Positions 1-7,822 of a DNA stretch of 16,120 bases are shown here, in pieces (the first letter of the stretch is position 1; each line of letters opens with the position of its first letter). Under the pieces are notes generated by a model. It was not told where the DNA came from and searched no databases. It saw nothing but the letters and a program-made list of their open reading frames with translations. Location of the stretch: positions 1-16,120 of the forward strand of contig JAXDJO010000025.1 in the NCBI GenBank assembly GCA_034667525.1, written 5' to 3'. Both the position numbers and the translations under genes were made by a program. The DNA comes from DATAPE01 sp034667525 (GTDB lineage Bacteria > Actinomycetota > CADDZG01 > WHSQ01).

Positions 1-1
1 C

Positions 2-235
2 CGCTACTACGGCATCAGCCGGCAGACCTACTACAGCTGGTTCCGGCGTTACGAAGAGTTTGGTCTGGCGGGTCTTCGTGACCGATCCAAGCGGCCGCTG
101 GTGAGCCCTTGGGCGACGCCGAGTGAGATCGTGGCCAAGATCGTGTAGCTGCGCTCCAACTATCACTTCGGTCCCTACAAGATCCAGATGTATCTCAAGC
201 GCTTGGACGCCACTATGAGCAGCGTTGATCTGATA
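2..235 (+). pseudogene. IS481-type transposase fragment with internal stop
   Basis: Reading from base 2, the protein runs RYYGISRQTYYSWFRRYEEF and continues GLAGLRDRSKRP and then TPSEIVAKIV. This matches the N-terminal helix-turn-helix region of IS481/IS3-like integrases (known family pattern: xxGISRxTxYxWxxRYxxxGxxGLxDRSRRP). An in-frame TAG at 146-148 interrupts it. The same frame then resumes with LRSNYHFGPYKIQMYLKRL, the usual LR..H..GP.KI...L stretch that precedes the DDE catalytic domain. Similarity fades by about base 235 and no DDE domain follows, so the gene is both truncated and nonsense-mutated. The 5' end lies outside the window. No terminal inverted repeat was seen. It is inactive unless the stop is a sequencing error, and the missing catalytic domain argues against that. 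Confidence 0.75.
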
Positions 236-757
236 TACGACAGCTTGCCCGGACGCAGTAGCAGATGCACGTCCGGAACCTCGAAGTCCCGCCGTCATAC
301 GAGAGACAGTACGAGAGCGAGTGTCACGATAGTGCGCCTCAACGCGAGCCTGGCGACCACTCGATTCTGATACCTCGCCGTTAACACGACGTTGGTCCTC
401 TCGTCTCGCTCGTCCTTCAGACCAGCTTGGCGGCTCTAGTAGGTCAGGGCGCGGCGGTCACGTCTATGACCACTTGTGACTAGCTATCTTGCCAGGGGCC
501 AAGACGGACCCAGCTTTCTGATGATTTGGCGTCGTTTGAAAGCATGGGACTGCCCCCCCTTCCCTTCCCTTGAACTTGTGAATGATGAAATCCGCCTCAG
601 CGGCTCTCTCCGACAGTTGGTTACTTGCATAAAGAGGCGCAACGACTCGAGCGTTCTTAAGTGAAGCTACCGTAAGCGGAGGCACACCACCGCGCGTCAC
701 AAGCACGGACGTTGTGCAATATCCGGACTCTTTGAGAGCGACGATCCACCCCACTTC
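236..757. other. Gene-poor stretch, no supported gene
   Basis: Between the transposase remnant and the hairpin after the kinase gene I find no recognisable coding region, RNA gene or repeat. A 102-codon minus-strand open frame (772-464) exists, but it starts inside the putative terminator hairpin, has no clear ribosome binding site and resembles nothing I know. The segment is probably decayed mobile-element and intergenic DNA. Confidence 0.5.
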
Positions 758-785
758 TCCCGATCCAGCCACACGCTGATCGGGA
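758..785 (-). terminator. Hairpin just after the sensor kinase gene
   Basis: TCCCGATC at 758-765 pairs perfectly with GATCGGGA at 778-785. An inner AGC (767-769)/GCT (775-777) pairing extends the stem after a one-base bulge and leaves a CACAC loop. On the minus strand the hairpin begins five bases after the kinase stop codon (793-791), where an operon terminator is expected. There is no T-tract after it, so termination would be non-canonical or the hairpin may only stabilise the 3' end. Confidence 0.55.
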
Positions 786-790
786 ACGTG

Positions 791-2161
791 TCAACTTGCT
801 GGGTGCCAAGGAAAGCGGAGTGTCACCTCAGCCCCCCCGCCAGGGAGGTTGCGGGCCGATGCGGTCCCCTCATGAGAGTGGGCGATGGAGCGAACGATGG
901 ATAGACCCAAGCCTGCTCCTCCATCGTCGCGGCCTCGCCCGGGATCTGACCGGGCGAACGGTTCAAACGCGCGCGCGAGAAATTCTTCCGGGAATCCATC
1001 CCCGTTGTCGGACACTCTGAGCCAGATCTGTCCGTCGTTGCGACCGCCCGAAAGGACGATCTCGCCTCCCGCTCGAGAATGCCGTAAAGAATTCTCAATG
1101 AGATTATCGAGAGCCTGTCGAAGCCTGATTGGGTCGGCAAACAGAAACGTCGCATCTTCGACATCGCTGCGCAGCGTCACACCCGCGGCCTTAGCTCGCA
1201 AAGCGAACCGATTGCAAGCTTCTCGCGCTGCATCTCCGAGAGCCGCCATCTGTCGATTGGCAGGCAGAAGGTCACGCTCCGTTCTCGCGAGAACCAACAA
1301 GTCCTGTGCCAAGCGATCAAGGTGAATCGTCTCTTCGAGCGCGCTGCGAATCGCGAGGTTGAGCTCCTCACTCGATCGACCGCCATCCACAGCTAGCTCC
1401 AGCTCGGTCCGGAGAATCGCAAGTGGCGTTCGCAGCTCGTGGCTGGCATCGTCGACCAGGCGACGCTCGCGCGTGAGCGCGTCCTCCAGTCGGACGAGCA
1501 TGGCATTAAGGGTGCTTCCAAGACGTTGCACCTCATCTCGCGCCTGGGGGATCGATAAGCGCAGTCCGGCCTGGGTCGAAGAGATATTCGCTGCTTCCTC
1601 ACGCATGCGCTCGACCGGCCGTAGAGCCGCCGCCGTAAGTAGGTATCCGACGAAAGCTACGGCAACGATCGATGCGGGGAGGCCGACTCCGAGAAGGTGA
1701 AGAAGTCGAGAGAGGGCCTGTGCCCGCTGCTCCATGCTCTGTCCAACCACGACAACTGACCCACCGGGCGCACGGACCGCCAGGAACCTGGCGACCGTGG
1801 GCTCGTTCCCTGGCGCGATCCGTCTTTCGAAGAAGAAGGAACCCTTCAACGAGTGAATCTGCCGGGGTGCAAGAACCGGGGCGTATCCAAGTGCAGCGCT
1901 CGAGTCACGAACGGAGCCGTCCCTCCTAAGGATCTGTACGAACGACTGGTCCAACTCCGTACCCGTGGCTTTATCGTTGAACTGCTCCCCGGACCGGAGT
2001 CCCGCGATCGCGGTTTTCGAGCTAGATCGAAGTCCTGAATCGAGCGCGTTGGTCAAATCGGCGCCGAGCCGTAGATAGAGCAAAAGGCCCACGCCCGACA
2101 GCAGTAAGGCCACCAGAACCAAGAAGATGAGCGTGAGCCGGAGCCTGATCGGTAGGTGCAC
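791..2161 (-). CDS. Membrane sensor histidine kinase
   Basis: Two-component sensor kinase of 456 aa, starting at the GTG at 2161-2159, which overlaps the TAG stop of the regulator gene by one base (TAGTG). The open frame extends further upstream, but that part lies wholly inside the regulator gene. Visible order: TM1 about residues 8-31; an extracytoplasmic region of roughly 120 residues; TM2 about 157-179; HAMP about 180-232 (RPVERM onward); dimerisation/phosphoacceptor helix with H241 in DDASHELRTP; then an HATPase domain with N-box LDNLIENSLRHS (351-362), G1 box DNGDG (385-389), F-box EPFARSD and G2 box GGAGLGLS (414-421). All catalytic boxes are intact. It should autophosphorylate on H241 and pass phosphate to the adjacent regulator. 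The sensor domain shows no named ligand-binding fold, so the signal is unknown. It is probably co-transcribed with the ABC genes upstream. Confidence 0.93.
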   Translation of the reverse strand: MHLPIRLRLTLIFLVLVALLLSGVGLLLYLRLGADLTNALDSGLRSSSKTAIAGLRSGEQFNDKATGTELDQSFVQILRRDGSVRDSSAALGYAPVLAPRQIHSLKGSFFFERRIAPGNEPTVARFLAVRAPGGSVVVVGQSMEQRAQALSRLLHLLGVGLPASIVAVAFVGYLLTAAALRPVERMREEAANISSTQAGLRLSIPQARDEVQRLGSTLNAMLVRLEDALTRERRLVDDASHELRTPLAILRTELELAVDGGRSSEELNLAIRSALEETIHLDRLAQDLLVLARTERDLLPANRQMAALGDAAREACNRFALRAKAAGVTLRSDVEDATFLFADPIRLRQALDNLIENSLRHSRAGGEIVLSGGRNDGQIWLRVSDNGDGFPEEFLARAFEPFARSDPGRGRDDGGAGLGLSIVRSIAHSHEGTASARNLPGGGAEVTLRFPWHPAS

Positions 2162-2832
2162 TACTCGGTTCTTAGTCGGTAGCCGGCCCCCCGTACGGTC
2201 ATAAGCGAATTCTTCCCAAAGGGTCGATCGATCTTCTCTCGCAAGTAGCGTACATAAACGTCGACCACATTTGAATCCCCCTCGTAAGCGAAGTCCCACA
2301 CCTGCTCGATCAGCTGTGCGCGAGAAACGACTTCGCCCGCGCGCCTCATGAAATATTCGAGCAACGAGAACTCGCGACTCGAAAGGTTTATCGAAGTTCC
2401 ACTGCGGGCTACCTCGTGCGTTGCTGGATCCAGAGTCAGGCCCCCGACCGCGAGAACCACCGGCTGCTCAACACCACCCCGCCTCATGAGAGCTCGCAGG
2501 CGTGCGAGGAATTCAACGAAGGCAAACGGCTTGGTTAGGTAATCATCAGCTCCAACATCGAGACCGCGCACCCTGTCGGCGACACTGGAGCGGGCGGTCA
2601 GCATCAAGACCGGCGCCCACTGCCCGTTCTCACGTAGTTTCTTGCAGACCTCGAAACCGTCCTCGTCCGGCAGCATCAGGTCGAGTGTCACCGCGTCGTA
2701 GGGATTTTCGGTCCCAAGCCAAACGGCCTCGCGCGCCGTTGTGGCGATGTCGACCGAGTAGCCCGCCTCTTCCAGGCCGCGCTTGAGGAGGCGAGCCATC
2801 TTTAGCTCGTCCTCTACGACCAGGATCCTCAC
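2161..2832 (-). CDS. OmpR/PhoB-family response regulator
   Basis: DNA-binding response regulator of 223 aa. I place the start at GTG 2832-2830: the receiver domain begins at once (VRILVVEDE), the length then equals its paralogue at 7823, and a GAGAG motif lies about 4 bases upstream. A longer frame from 2904 would add 24 residues with no receiver homology. Receiver domain about 1-115 with acidic pair E7/D8, phosphoacceptor D51 (LDLMLPDEDG), T79 and K101 (KPF), all conserved. The winged-helix effector domain spans about 126-223 (LSSREFSLLEYFMRRAGEVV; DVYVRYLREKID; TVRGAGYRL at the end). It overlaps the kinase gene by one base and lies 97 bp after the permease gene. It presumably binds tandem direct repeats; candidate sites occur at 7635-7663 and 7744-7772. 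Confidence 0.94.
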   Translation of the reverse strand: MRILVVEDELKMARLLKRGLEEAGYSVDIATTAREAVWLGTENPYDAVTLDLMLPDEDGFEVCKKLRENGQWAPVLMLTARSSVADRVRGLDVGADDYLTKPFAFVEFLARLRALMRRGGVEQPVVLAVGGLTLDPATHEVARSGTSINLSSREFSLLEYFMRRAGEVVSRAQLIEQVWDFAYEGDSNVVDVYVRYLREKIDRPFGKNSLMTVRGAGYRLRTE

Positions 2833-2866
2833 GATCTCTCGACCAGAAGGCTCCCGATCTCTCGAC
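2832..2866 (-). repeat. 12-bp direct repeat before the regulator gene
   Basis: CGATCTCTCGAC occurs perfectly at 2832-2843 and 2855-2866 (plus-strand reading), 23 bp start to start, or about two helical turns. The copy nearest the gene overlaps the likely ribosome-binding GAGAG and the first base of the GTG start. It could be an operator for an internal promoter in the 97-bp gap after the permease gene, or chance. Confidence 0.4.
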
Positions 2867-2929
2867 GCCGTTCGTGCGCCAGTTGGTGACACAACAGCAC
2901 ACACTTTCCTCTGTCCGCCAATTAGGCCG

Positions 2930-5596
2930 CTAGAGATCTCTTAGAATCGTCAACGAAGATCGGCGGTCGAGATGGAGAGCTCGCGTCCCCGCAACTAGCA
3001 CCGCGATCCCTGCGGTGGCTATAACGGCCGCTAAGTATAGCCACGGGACAAAGAGGTGCGCGGGCGGAGGGTCGAAGACGCCGGTTAACACTTTGACCAA
3101 GATGAACGAGACACCCCATCCGATGAGCGCTCCGAAGAAGATGCCTCCCAGACTAACGAATAGCGCTTCGCTCCACACGAACGAGGCAAGTTGCCGGGTA
3201 CTCGCTCCGAGCGCTGTCGTGATTGCGAACGTTCGCCGGCGTTCGGCAAATCCTAGAGCAAGGACCAGGCCGGACGCAGCGGCGGCAAACAGTGCTGCGA
3301 AACCCAGCTCAAGTTTGATGAGCCCGGAAAGATCGAGACTGGTGAGTCCACTCAGCGTCATGTTCAGCTGATGCACGATGTCCTGCACGGTAGCTCCGGA
3401 TGTCGGGCCCAGGACGCTGCGGACACTGCTTGCCACCGCTGGAGGTGAGCTGTTGGTCTTGATCAGAAGTGTCTGAGGCTGTGATGACCCCGTCATTCTG
3501 CTCACATAGGAAGCATTGGCCAAGATGAACGAATCCTTCGGGGCGGTGGGGAATTCGCGGACCACGCCCACGTACTTGAACGGCACAACATGATATTGAT
3601 GGTCCTTCGCAAACTGAAGACGAAGCCGCAGAGTATCGCCTAGGTGCAGCTGAAAATCGAGAACCGTCTCCTCAGAGAAAAGAGCTCCGTTCGGCGCACT
3701 GGCGAGAGTATTAAGCGTCCGCGCTGAGCTACCGTTAGAAAAGAAGGCGTTTGACATCGGCGTCGCTGCGCTGATCGTCTGGGGGTTGATCCCGAAGAGA
3801 TCCTGAAGATCGGGGCCCACATAAGCAAAGCGGTGTTGCATCGTCTCAACCCTCGATACACCAGCAACCTTCGACACCGCCGTCACTTGCTGAGGGGACA
3901 GACCCGATGAAGCCGATGTGGTCACCGAGACGTCGGCGCCGTTGGTCAATTGCGCGTCCACCACCGACTGCGCTCGGTAAGTTGCATCGAAGACTGCGGT
4001 CGAGACGGCGAACGAAGCGGCCAGTCCGATGATGACGAGTCCTCTGGCCAACAGACGTCTCTGGCGCGACATGGATGCCCCAACCAGAAAGGCCATACTT
4101 CCAGCTAGAGGCCGGACGGCGGATCCCAGAGCGCGTCGTCCTCGCGTCAGAACGGCGCTGGCAACGCGCCACGAGACCAGAGAGGCGCCGAGCCACAGCA
4201 GGAGGGGCGCTGCCAAGGTGAAGTAGTTCACCGAGATTGAGGGAATGCCCTCGGGGGCAAGCACGACCTGGTAACCAGTCTTGACTGACTGCCAAAACAC
4301 CAGGCCCCCGGCCAGAAGAAGCACAAAGTCGAGATAGAACCGGCTCCATAGAGGAGCCTTCGGAGGTTCTGTCGTCGCCTGGGATGAACGAACCGAAAGG
4401 GAGCGAGCATCAGATCGGGCTGGTAGAAGAATGGTCGCTAAGGCGATTCCAGCCCCCACTGCAACAGCTATCACTCCCCACGCGATCGATTGCAAGGTAG
4501 TGGCGCCGAACCCGGTCGTGCCGAAGACAACCCGACCCGCCACTGTGGCGCCCACGAGCCCGAGCAGGCAACCCGCGATAGCTATGAAGAACGCTTCGGC
4601 CATCGCGAGACGAAGTATCTGGCGAGACGTGGCGCCTCGCAGCCGCATCAGTCCCTGCTCCCGCCGCCTGCGATCTCCGCCCGCTCCGGTGACCGTGATT
4701 GTGAGCAACAAGGCCAGGACCACACCCGGCACTCCGAGGAACAGAAACAGCAGTTGCGCGTAGATCGCGTCGCCGCGGGTGGAGTCGAGCTGCGCCGCGA
4801 GATTGTCTCCAACTACCCCTTTTCCTGCGAGACGTGCATTGAGATTATTCGCGCGCCCAATCACATTGGCGAAAGCCGCCCCTGGGTCCGCGGGGAGAGC
4901 GCTCGACAGATCGACGTGAACCTGATTCTGAGTGGCCGACGGTTGCACCTTCGCCACCGGATCGTAAAGGCGATGCCACATGCTCAGCGGAAGCAAGACG
5001 ACGTTGTCGGGTGGCGCCGTAGGTCCAGTCCCGGGGGGCGCACCGACCTTCTGGAATAAGGAGTCGGCCGCAGGCAGATCGATCACGCCATCGACCACGA
5101 CCTTTACGGCAGACAGACCTGGGCGGCCGATCGTCACCGTCGAGCCGACTCCGACCTGCAGATTGGCGGCGGCCTGCTGCGCCAGCATCACACCGCTCGT
5201 TTTGCCCACCAGAGGACGCACCTCTCGCGGAAAGGTAGCGAGGTAGTTGGAAGGTATACCGAGGACCTTTCCCGGCCCCGTCTTCTGAACCGAACCGCTT
5301 GTCACCGCTTGCAGATGCGTGGTCGTTCCGATGGAAACCGGAAGAGCGGTTACGACGCCCGCGGATTTTCGGATTTCAATCAGTGCTTGGTTGACGTTAG
5401 CGTTAGGAGAGAGAGCAACCTGCCAATCGACCGGAACACCGCGTGCTGCTTGCTGCGTCATGCGCGCCTTGCTGGCGGAGAAGAAGGCGCCCAGGGAGCC
5501 CACTAGGGCAACTGCGAGAGCCACCCCGATCACGGCGCCAACTACGCGCGCTCTGCGCCTTCGTAGCAGGCCGAGCAACCATGTCACGCCGAACAT
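2930..5596 (-). CDS. FtsX/MacB-type ABC transporter permease
   Basis: Integral membrane permease of 888 aa with two FtsX halves. An N-terminal membrane segment lies at about 18-40, followed by a large extracytoplasmic domain (about 45-280). Helices follow at about 282-304, 333-357 and 370-392, then linking helices near 421-437 and 458-476. The second half begins with a helix near 517-537 and a second extracytoplasmic domain (about 540-760), then helices near 763-783, 810-835 and 852-872. The cytoplasmic coupling loops REQGLMRLRGATSRQI (313-328) and ERRRTFAITTALGAST (785-800) are the typical FtsX signature. The start ATG overlaps the end of the second ATPase gene by 13 bp, implying translational coupling. 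Families of this kind couple ATP hydrolysis to movement of an extracytoplasmic domain (lipoprotein release, peptide or lipid efflux, mechanotransmission) rather than moving solutes through a classic channel. The substrate is unknown. Confidence 0.9.
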   Translation of the reverse strand: MFGVTWLLGLLRRRRARVVGAVIGVALAVALVGSLGAFFSASKARMTQQAARGVPVDWQVALSPNANVNQALIEIRKSAGVVTALPVSIGTTTHLQAVTSGSVQKTGPGKVLGIPSNYLATFPREVRPLVGKTSGVMLAQQAAANLQVGVGSTVTIGRPGLSAVKVVVDGVIDLPAADSLFQKVGAPPGTGPTAPPDNVVLLPLSMWHRLYDPVAKVQPSATQNQVHVDLSSALPADPGAAFANVIGRANNLNARLAGKGVVGDNLAAQLDSTRGDAIYAQLLFLFLGVPGVVLALLLTITVTGAGGDRRRREQGLMRLRGATSRQILRLAMAEAFFIAIAGCLLGLVGATVAGRVVFGTTGFGATTLQSIAWGVIAVAVGAGIALATILLPARSDARSLSVRSSQATTEPPKAPLWSRFYLDFVLLLAGGLVFWQSVKTGYQVVLAPEGIPSISVNYFTLAAPLLLWLGASLVSWRVASAVLTRGRRALGSAVRPLAGSMAFLVGASMSRQRRLLARGLVIIGLAASFAVSTAVFDATYRAQSVVDAQLTNGADVSVTTSASSGLSPQQVTAVSKVAGVSRVETMQHRFAYVGPDLQDLFGINPQTISAATPMSNAFFSNGSSARTLNTLASAPNGALFSEETVLDFQLHLGDTLRLRLQFAKDHQYHVVPFKYVGVVREFPTAPKDSFILANASYVSRMTGSSQPQTLLIKTNSSPPAVASSVRSVLGPTSGATVQDIVHQLNMTLSGLTSLDLSGLIKLELGFAALFAAAASGLVLALGFAERRRTFAITTALGASTRQLASFVWSEALFVSLGGIFFGALIGWGVSFILVKVLTGVFDPPPAHLFVPWLYLAAVIATAGIAVLVAGTRALHLDRRSSLTILRDL

Positions 5597-6264
5597 CGGT
5601 TCCTCTCCTCTGCGAACAAGTGTCCGCCGTCGAGAGACCAGCGTCGAGGAAATCTGGCGGCGATAGTTTCATCGTGCGTCGCTACTACTACCGCCGCACC
5701 TGTTTCATCCAGCAGCTCTAAAAGTGAAACCAGTAATCGAGCCGCCGTGGAGTGATCCTGCTGTCCAGTGGGTTCGTCGAGCAAAAGGAGCCCCGGTTTG
5801 GTTATGAGAGCCCGGGCAAGTCCAGCGCGCTGCGACTGACCTCCCGAGATCTGGTCAGGGAACTTGCTCGACAGCTCTTCGAGTTCGAACCTTACGAGGA
5901 GTTTGCCCGCCTCTTCGAACGAGGCATCCTCACTCTCACCCATCAGAAGCAGCGGCAGAGCTACGTTTTCGATGATGGTCAAGGCCGGCAAAAGTGTCGG
6001 GCCCTGAAACGCAACCGCAACCTTGCCCGGCCTCAGCGCTCCCTTCGGACCGAGTGCTGGCCACGTCAACTGTCCTGACGATGGCGCATCCAAGCCGGCG
6101 AGCAGATGCAAAAGCGTAGTCTTGCCACTGCCTGAAGGGCCCGCCAGCGCGATGTGCTCGTTCTGTTCAATGTCGAAATCGGCTGTGTCTAAGGCCACTC
6201 GCTCCGTGCCTCCGCTGGGGAAGACCCGTCTTACCGCGCGGCCCAACGAAACGGGTTCAGTCAT
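5584..6264 (-). CDS. ABC transporter ATPase, second copy
   Basis: Nucleotide-binding subunit of 226 aa, MacB/LolD-like. Walker A GPSGSGKTT (42-50), Q-loop Q87 (FQGPTLLP), signature ISGGQSQRAGLARAL (139-153), Walker B LLLLDEP (159-165) and switch H197 (THDE) are all present, so it should hydrolyse ATP. The D-loop reads GQQD where the family usually has GxLD, a mild oddity. The ATG overlaps the stop of the preceding ATPase gene as ATGA (6264-6261), and its own end overlaps the permease start by 13 bp. Having two different ATPase genes for one permease gene suggests a heterodimeric ATPase pair. The alternative is that one subunit serves another permease elsewhere. Confidence 0.92.
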   Translation of the reverse strand: MTEPVSLGRAVRRVFPSGGTERVALDTADFDIEQNEHIALAGPSGSGKTTLLHLLAGLDAPSSGQLTWPALGPKGALRPGKVAVAFQGPTLLPALTIIENVALPLLLMGESEDASFEEAGKLLVRFELEELSSKFPDQISGGQSQRAGLARALITKPGLLLLDEPTGQQDHSTAARLLVSLLELLDETGAAVVVATHDETIAARFPRRWSLDGGHLFAEERNRCSA

Positions 6265-6947
6265 GAGACAATTCGCCCGTCAAGGAGACCGATCACCCGA
6301 TCGCACTGGTCAGAAACGCTGTGACTGTGGGTAACGACAACGACTGCTGATCCCTGATCGGCGAGGTCATGAAGCAAGCCCAAAACAATGTCTTCGTTGG
6401 ACGCGTCCAGTTCTCCGGTCGGCTCATCGGCGAGCACCACTTTCGGATCGTTGGCGAGTGCGACGGCCAAGCTGGCCCTCGCCCGTTCACCACCAGACAG
6501 AGAGGAAGGAACAGCATCACGGTGGTCGTCGAGTCCCATGGAATGAAGGAGCTCCAGGGCGCGGCCATTGTCCTTCTGACCGACGATCTTTTGCGCCACG
6601 CGTATGTTATCCAGGACGCTCAAGGGTTCGAGAAGACCCCCCGACTGCAGCAGCATCCCGATGCAACGTGCCCTGATGGCGCAACGTTCTGTCTCTGATT
6701 GACGGGTGATCCATTCGCCGTCGATCGAAACGTGACCCCCATCGGGCTCGTCGAGGCCTGCCAGGCAGGACAGGAGGGTGCTCTTGCCGCTTCCGGAAGG
6801 GCCGGAGATAGCGATGATCTCGCCCGCCCGGACCTCCAGCGAGACGCCTCTGAGAGCGAACGTCTCATCCCGTCCTGCGTGGTAGAAGCGATAGAGCTCA
6901 TCGGCCCGAAGGAGAGGATGCTCCGGAGCGTCGAGCCTCATTTCCAT
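6261..6947 (-). CDS. ABC transporter ATPase, first copy
   Basis: Nucleotide-binding subunit of the MacB/LolD class. In the 228-residue reading from ATG 6947: Walker A GPSGSGKST (49-57), Q-loop Q101, signature LSGGERARASLAVAL (150-164), Walker B VVLADEP (170-176), D-loop GELD and switch H207 (THSH). All motifs are intact. A second in-frame ATG at 6941 forms an ATGA overlap with the lipoprotein stop at 6940-6938 and may be the true start, giving 226 aa. It overlaps the following ATPase gene by ATGA. It differs from its neighbour in the signature (GGE against GGQ) and the D-loop, so the two are diverged paralogues rather than a recent duplication. Likely role: energising the FtsX-type permease from the cytoplasmic face. 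Confidence 0.92.
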   Translation of the reverse strand: MEMRLDAPEHPLLRADELYRFYHAGRDETFALRGVSLEVRAGEIIAISGPSGSGKSTLLSCLAGLDEPDGGHVSIDGEWITRQSETERCAIRARCIGMLLQSGGLLEPLSVLDNIRVAQKIVGQKDNGRALELLHSMGLDDHRDAVPSSLSGGERARASLAVALANDPKVVLADEPTGELDASNEDIVLGLLHDLADQGSAVVVVTHSHSVSDQCDRVIGLLDGRIVS

Positions 6948-7591
6948 CGGAAGCTCTCTGAGATCGTGCGCCAGGCGTCGACGTTGTCCGAGCCAACCGT
7001 TGAGGACAGCGTCAGCGCCACCTCACGAGAACCTCGCACAAAGTCGAATTGCAAGCGCTCCAAACGGTACTGCTGGCCGGTCACGGCATTGGGTTTGCTG
7101 TTCTCCTGGTACTGGAGAAGCGTGGCGGGGCCGCCCGGCAGCGTGACCTTGCTCGTCTTCTCGAGCTGGAAGGCTGGCGCCTTCCGTCCAAGCGCTGTGA
7201 TCTCTGCCTTCGCGGACGACCGGGGACCCCACTGCAGCAAGACTTCATTGAGTTTCGACGTAAAGGTCACCTGTGAAGGCTTTGTGCGACGCGCCCATCC
7301 TTCGGGGATGGTTATCTGGAATCTGCCTGGTTTTGACACGTAGGGAACGAAGGCCGTGCTATCGGGGATATCTCCCGGGGGGTTGCTGCTCGCGGGCACA
7401 GGGGCCTGCGTCTGCATCCCACCGGCCTTCTTGGAAGGATGAACGGCACCCACTGGGGAGGCGGGAGCGGCCTTGTTCGTCGTCCCTCCGCCACCACACG
7501 ATACAAAGAACAGAGTCATCGCGATGACACTCCCCAACGAAGCCGACCTAAGGTTGCTGGACCTGGCTCTCACCGAATTGCGTCCTCTCAT
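6938..7591 (-). CDS. Secreted lipoprotein, first gene of the ABC operon
   Basis: Predicted exported lipoprotein of 217 aa. A basic N-terminus (MRGRNSVRARSSNLR) leads to a hydrophobic stretch and a lipobox-like FVSC followed by GGGG (cysteine near residue 32), the usual flexible linker start. Residues about 35-75 form a Pro/Ala/Ser-rich spacer. The remaining ~140 residues (YVSKPGRFQITIPEGWARR ... SESFRW) resemble PsbP/LpqN-like domains, which open with a 'F.I.IP.GW' strand and end with a 'SFR' motif; this is an impression, not a search result. ATG 7591 has no upstream Shine-Dalgarno. GTG 7573 (residue 7) has AGAGGA nine bases ahead and may be the real start. Being first in the operon, it could be the extracytoplasmic partner or sensor for the permease. 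Confidence 0.8.
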   Translation of the reverse strand: MRGRNSVRARSSNLRSASLGSVIAMTLFFVSCGGGGTTNKAAPASPVGAVHPSKKAGGMQTQAPVPASSNPPGDIPDSTAFVPYVSKPGRFQITIPEGWARRTKPSQVTFTSKLNEVLLQWGPRSSAKAEITALGRKAPAFQLEKTSKVTLPGGPATLLQYQENSKPNAVTGQQYRLERLQFDFVRGSREVALTLSSTVGSDNVDAWRTISESFRWK

Positions 7592-7618
7592 TTAGTGGTT
7601 TCCGGACGGTGTAGCTCC

Positions 7619-7663
7619 GTTCTACGCCGGGAACTATGAGAGTTAAGTGAGTATGAGATGAGA
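7619..7663 (-). promoter_or_regulatory. Promoter of the lipoprotein/ABC operon with three 11-bp-phased boxes
   Basis: Read on the minus strand, CTCATCT (7663-7657), CTCACTT (7652-7646) and CTCATAG (7641-7635) start exactly 11 bp apart, with 4-bp spacers. A TAGAAA element (7625-7620) starts 16 bp after the start of the last box and can serve as the -10. There is no separate -35, because the boxes occupy that place, as in PhoB/OmpR-class activated promoters. The predicted start of transcription would lie about 20 bases before the lipoprotein gene. Confidence 0.65.
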
Positions 7664-7743
7664 CAACGGTGCTCTCCTGCTCATTTCTGCTCGAGGGTGA
7701 TCAGGTGGAGAAGGCTTAGCGGAGGGCGACCCTCGGGCGGTCT

Positions 7744-7787
7744 TTCATCTGCCGTTCACCTTTCTTTCACCTGGTCAGACCTAGGTT
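7744..7787 (+). promoter_or_regulatory. Promoter of the second two-component operon with three 11-bp-phased boxes
   Basis: TTCATCT (7744-7750), TTCACCT (7755-7761) and TTCACCT (7766-7772) are direct repeats with an exact 11-bp period. TAGGTT (7782-7787) starts 16 bp after the last box and fits a -10. GTTCACC repeats with 11-bp phasing are the known binding pattern of actinobacterial PhoP-like regulators. The boxes lie where the -35 should be, implying activation. The regulator gene starts 35 bases after the -10, so autoregulation is likely. Confidence 0.7.
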
Positions 7788-7822
7788 GGCACGATGGGCG
7801 CGCCGGTAATCGCGATCATCAG

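Noticed and set aside
464..772. 102-codon minus-strand open frame after the sensor kinase gene
   Set aside because: It begins inside the putative terminator hairpin, lacks a ribosome binding site and shows no recognisable motif.
2162..2299. Longer N-terminus for the minus-strand sensor kinase
   Set aside because: The extra 46 residues lie wholly within the regulator gene and precede TM1 without homology; GTG 2161 gives the usual TAGTG coupling.
7658..7822. Longer N-terminus for the second response regulator
   Set aside because: It would begin upstream of the phased boxes and promoter, and receiver homology starts exactly at ATG 7823.
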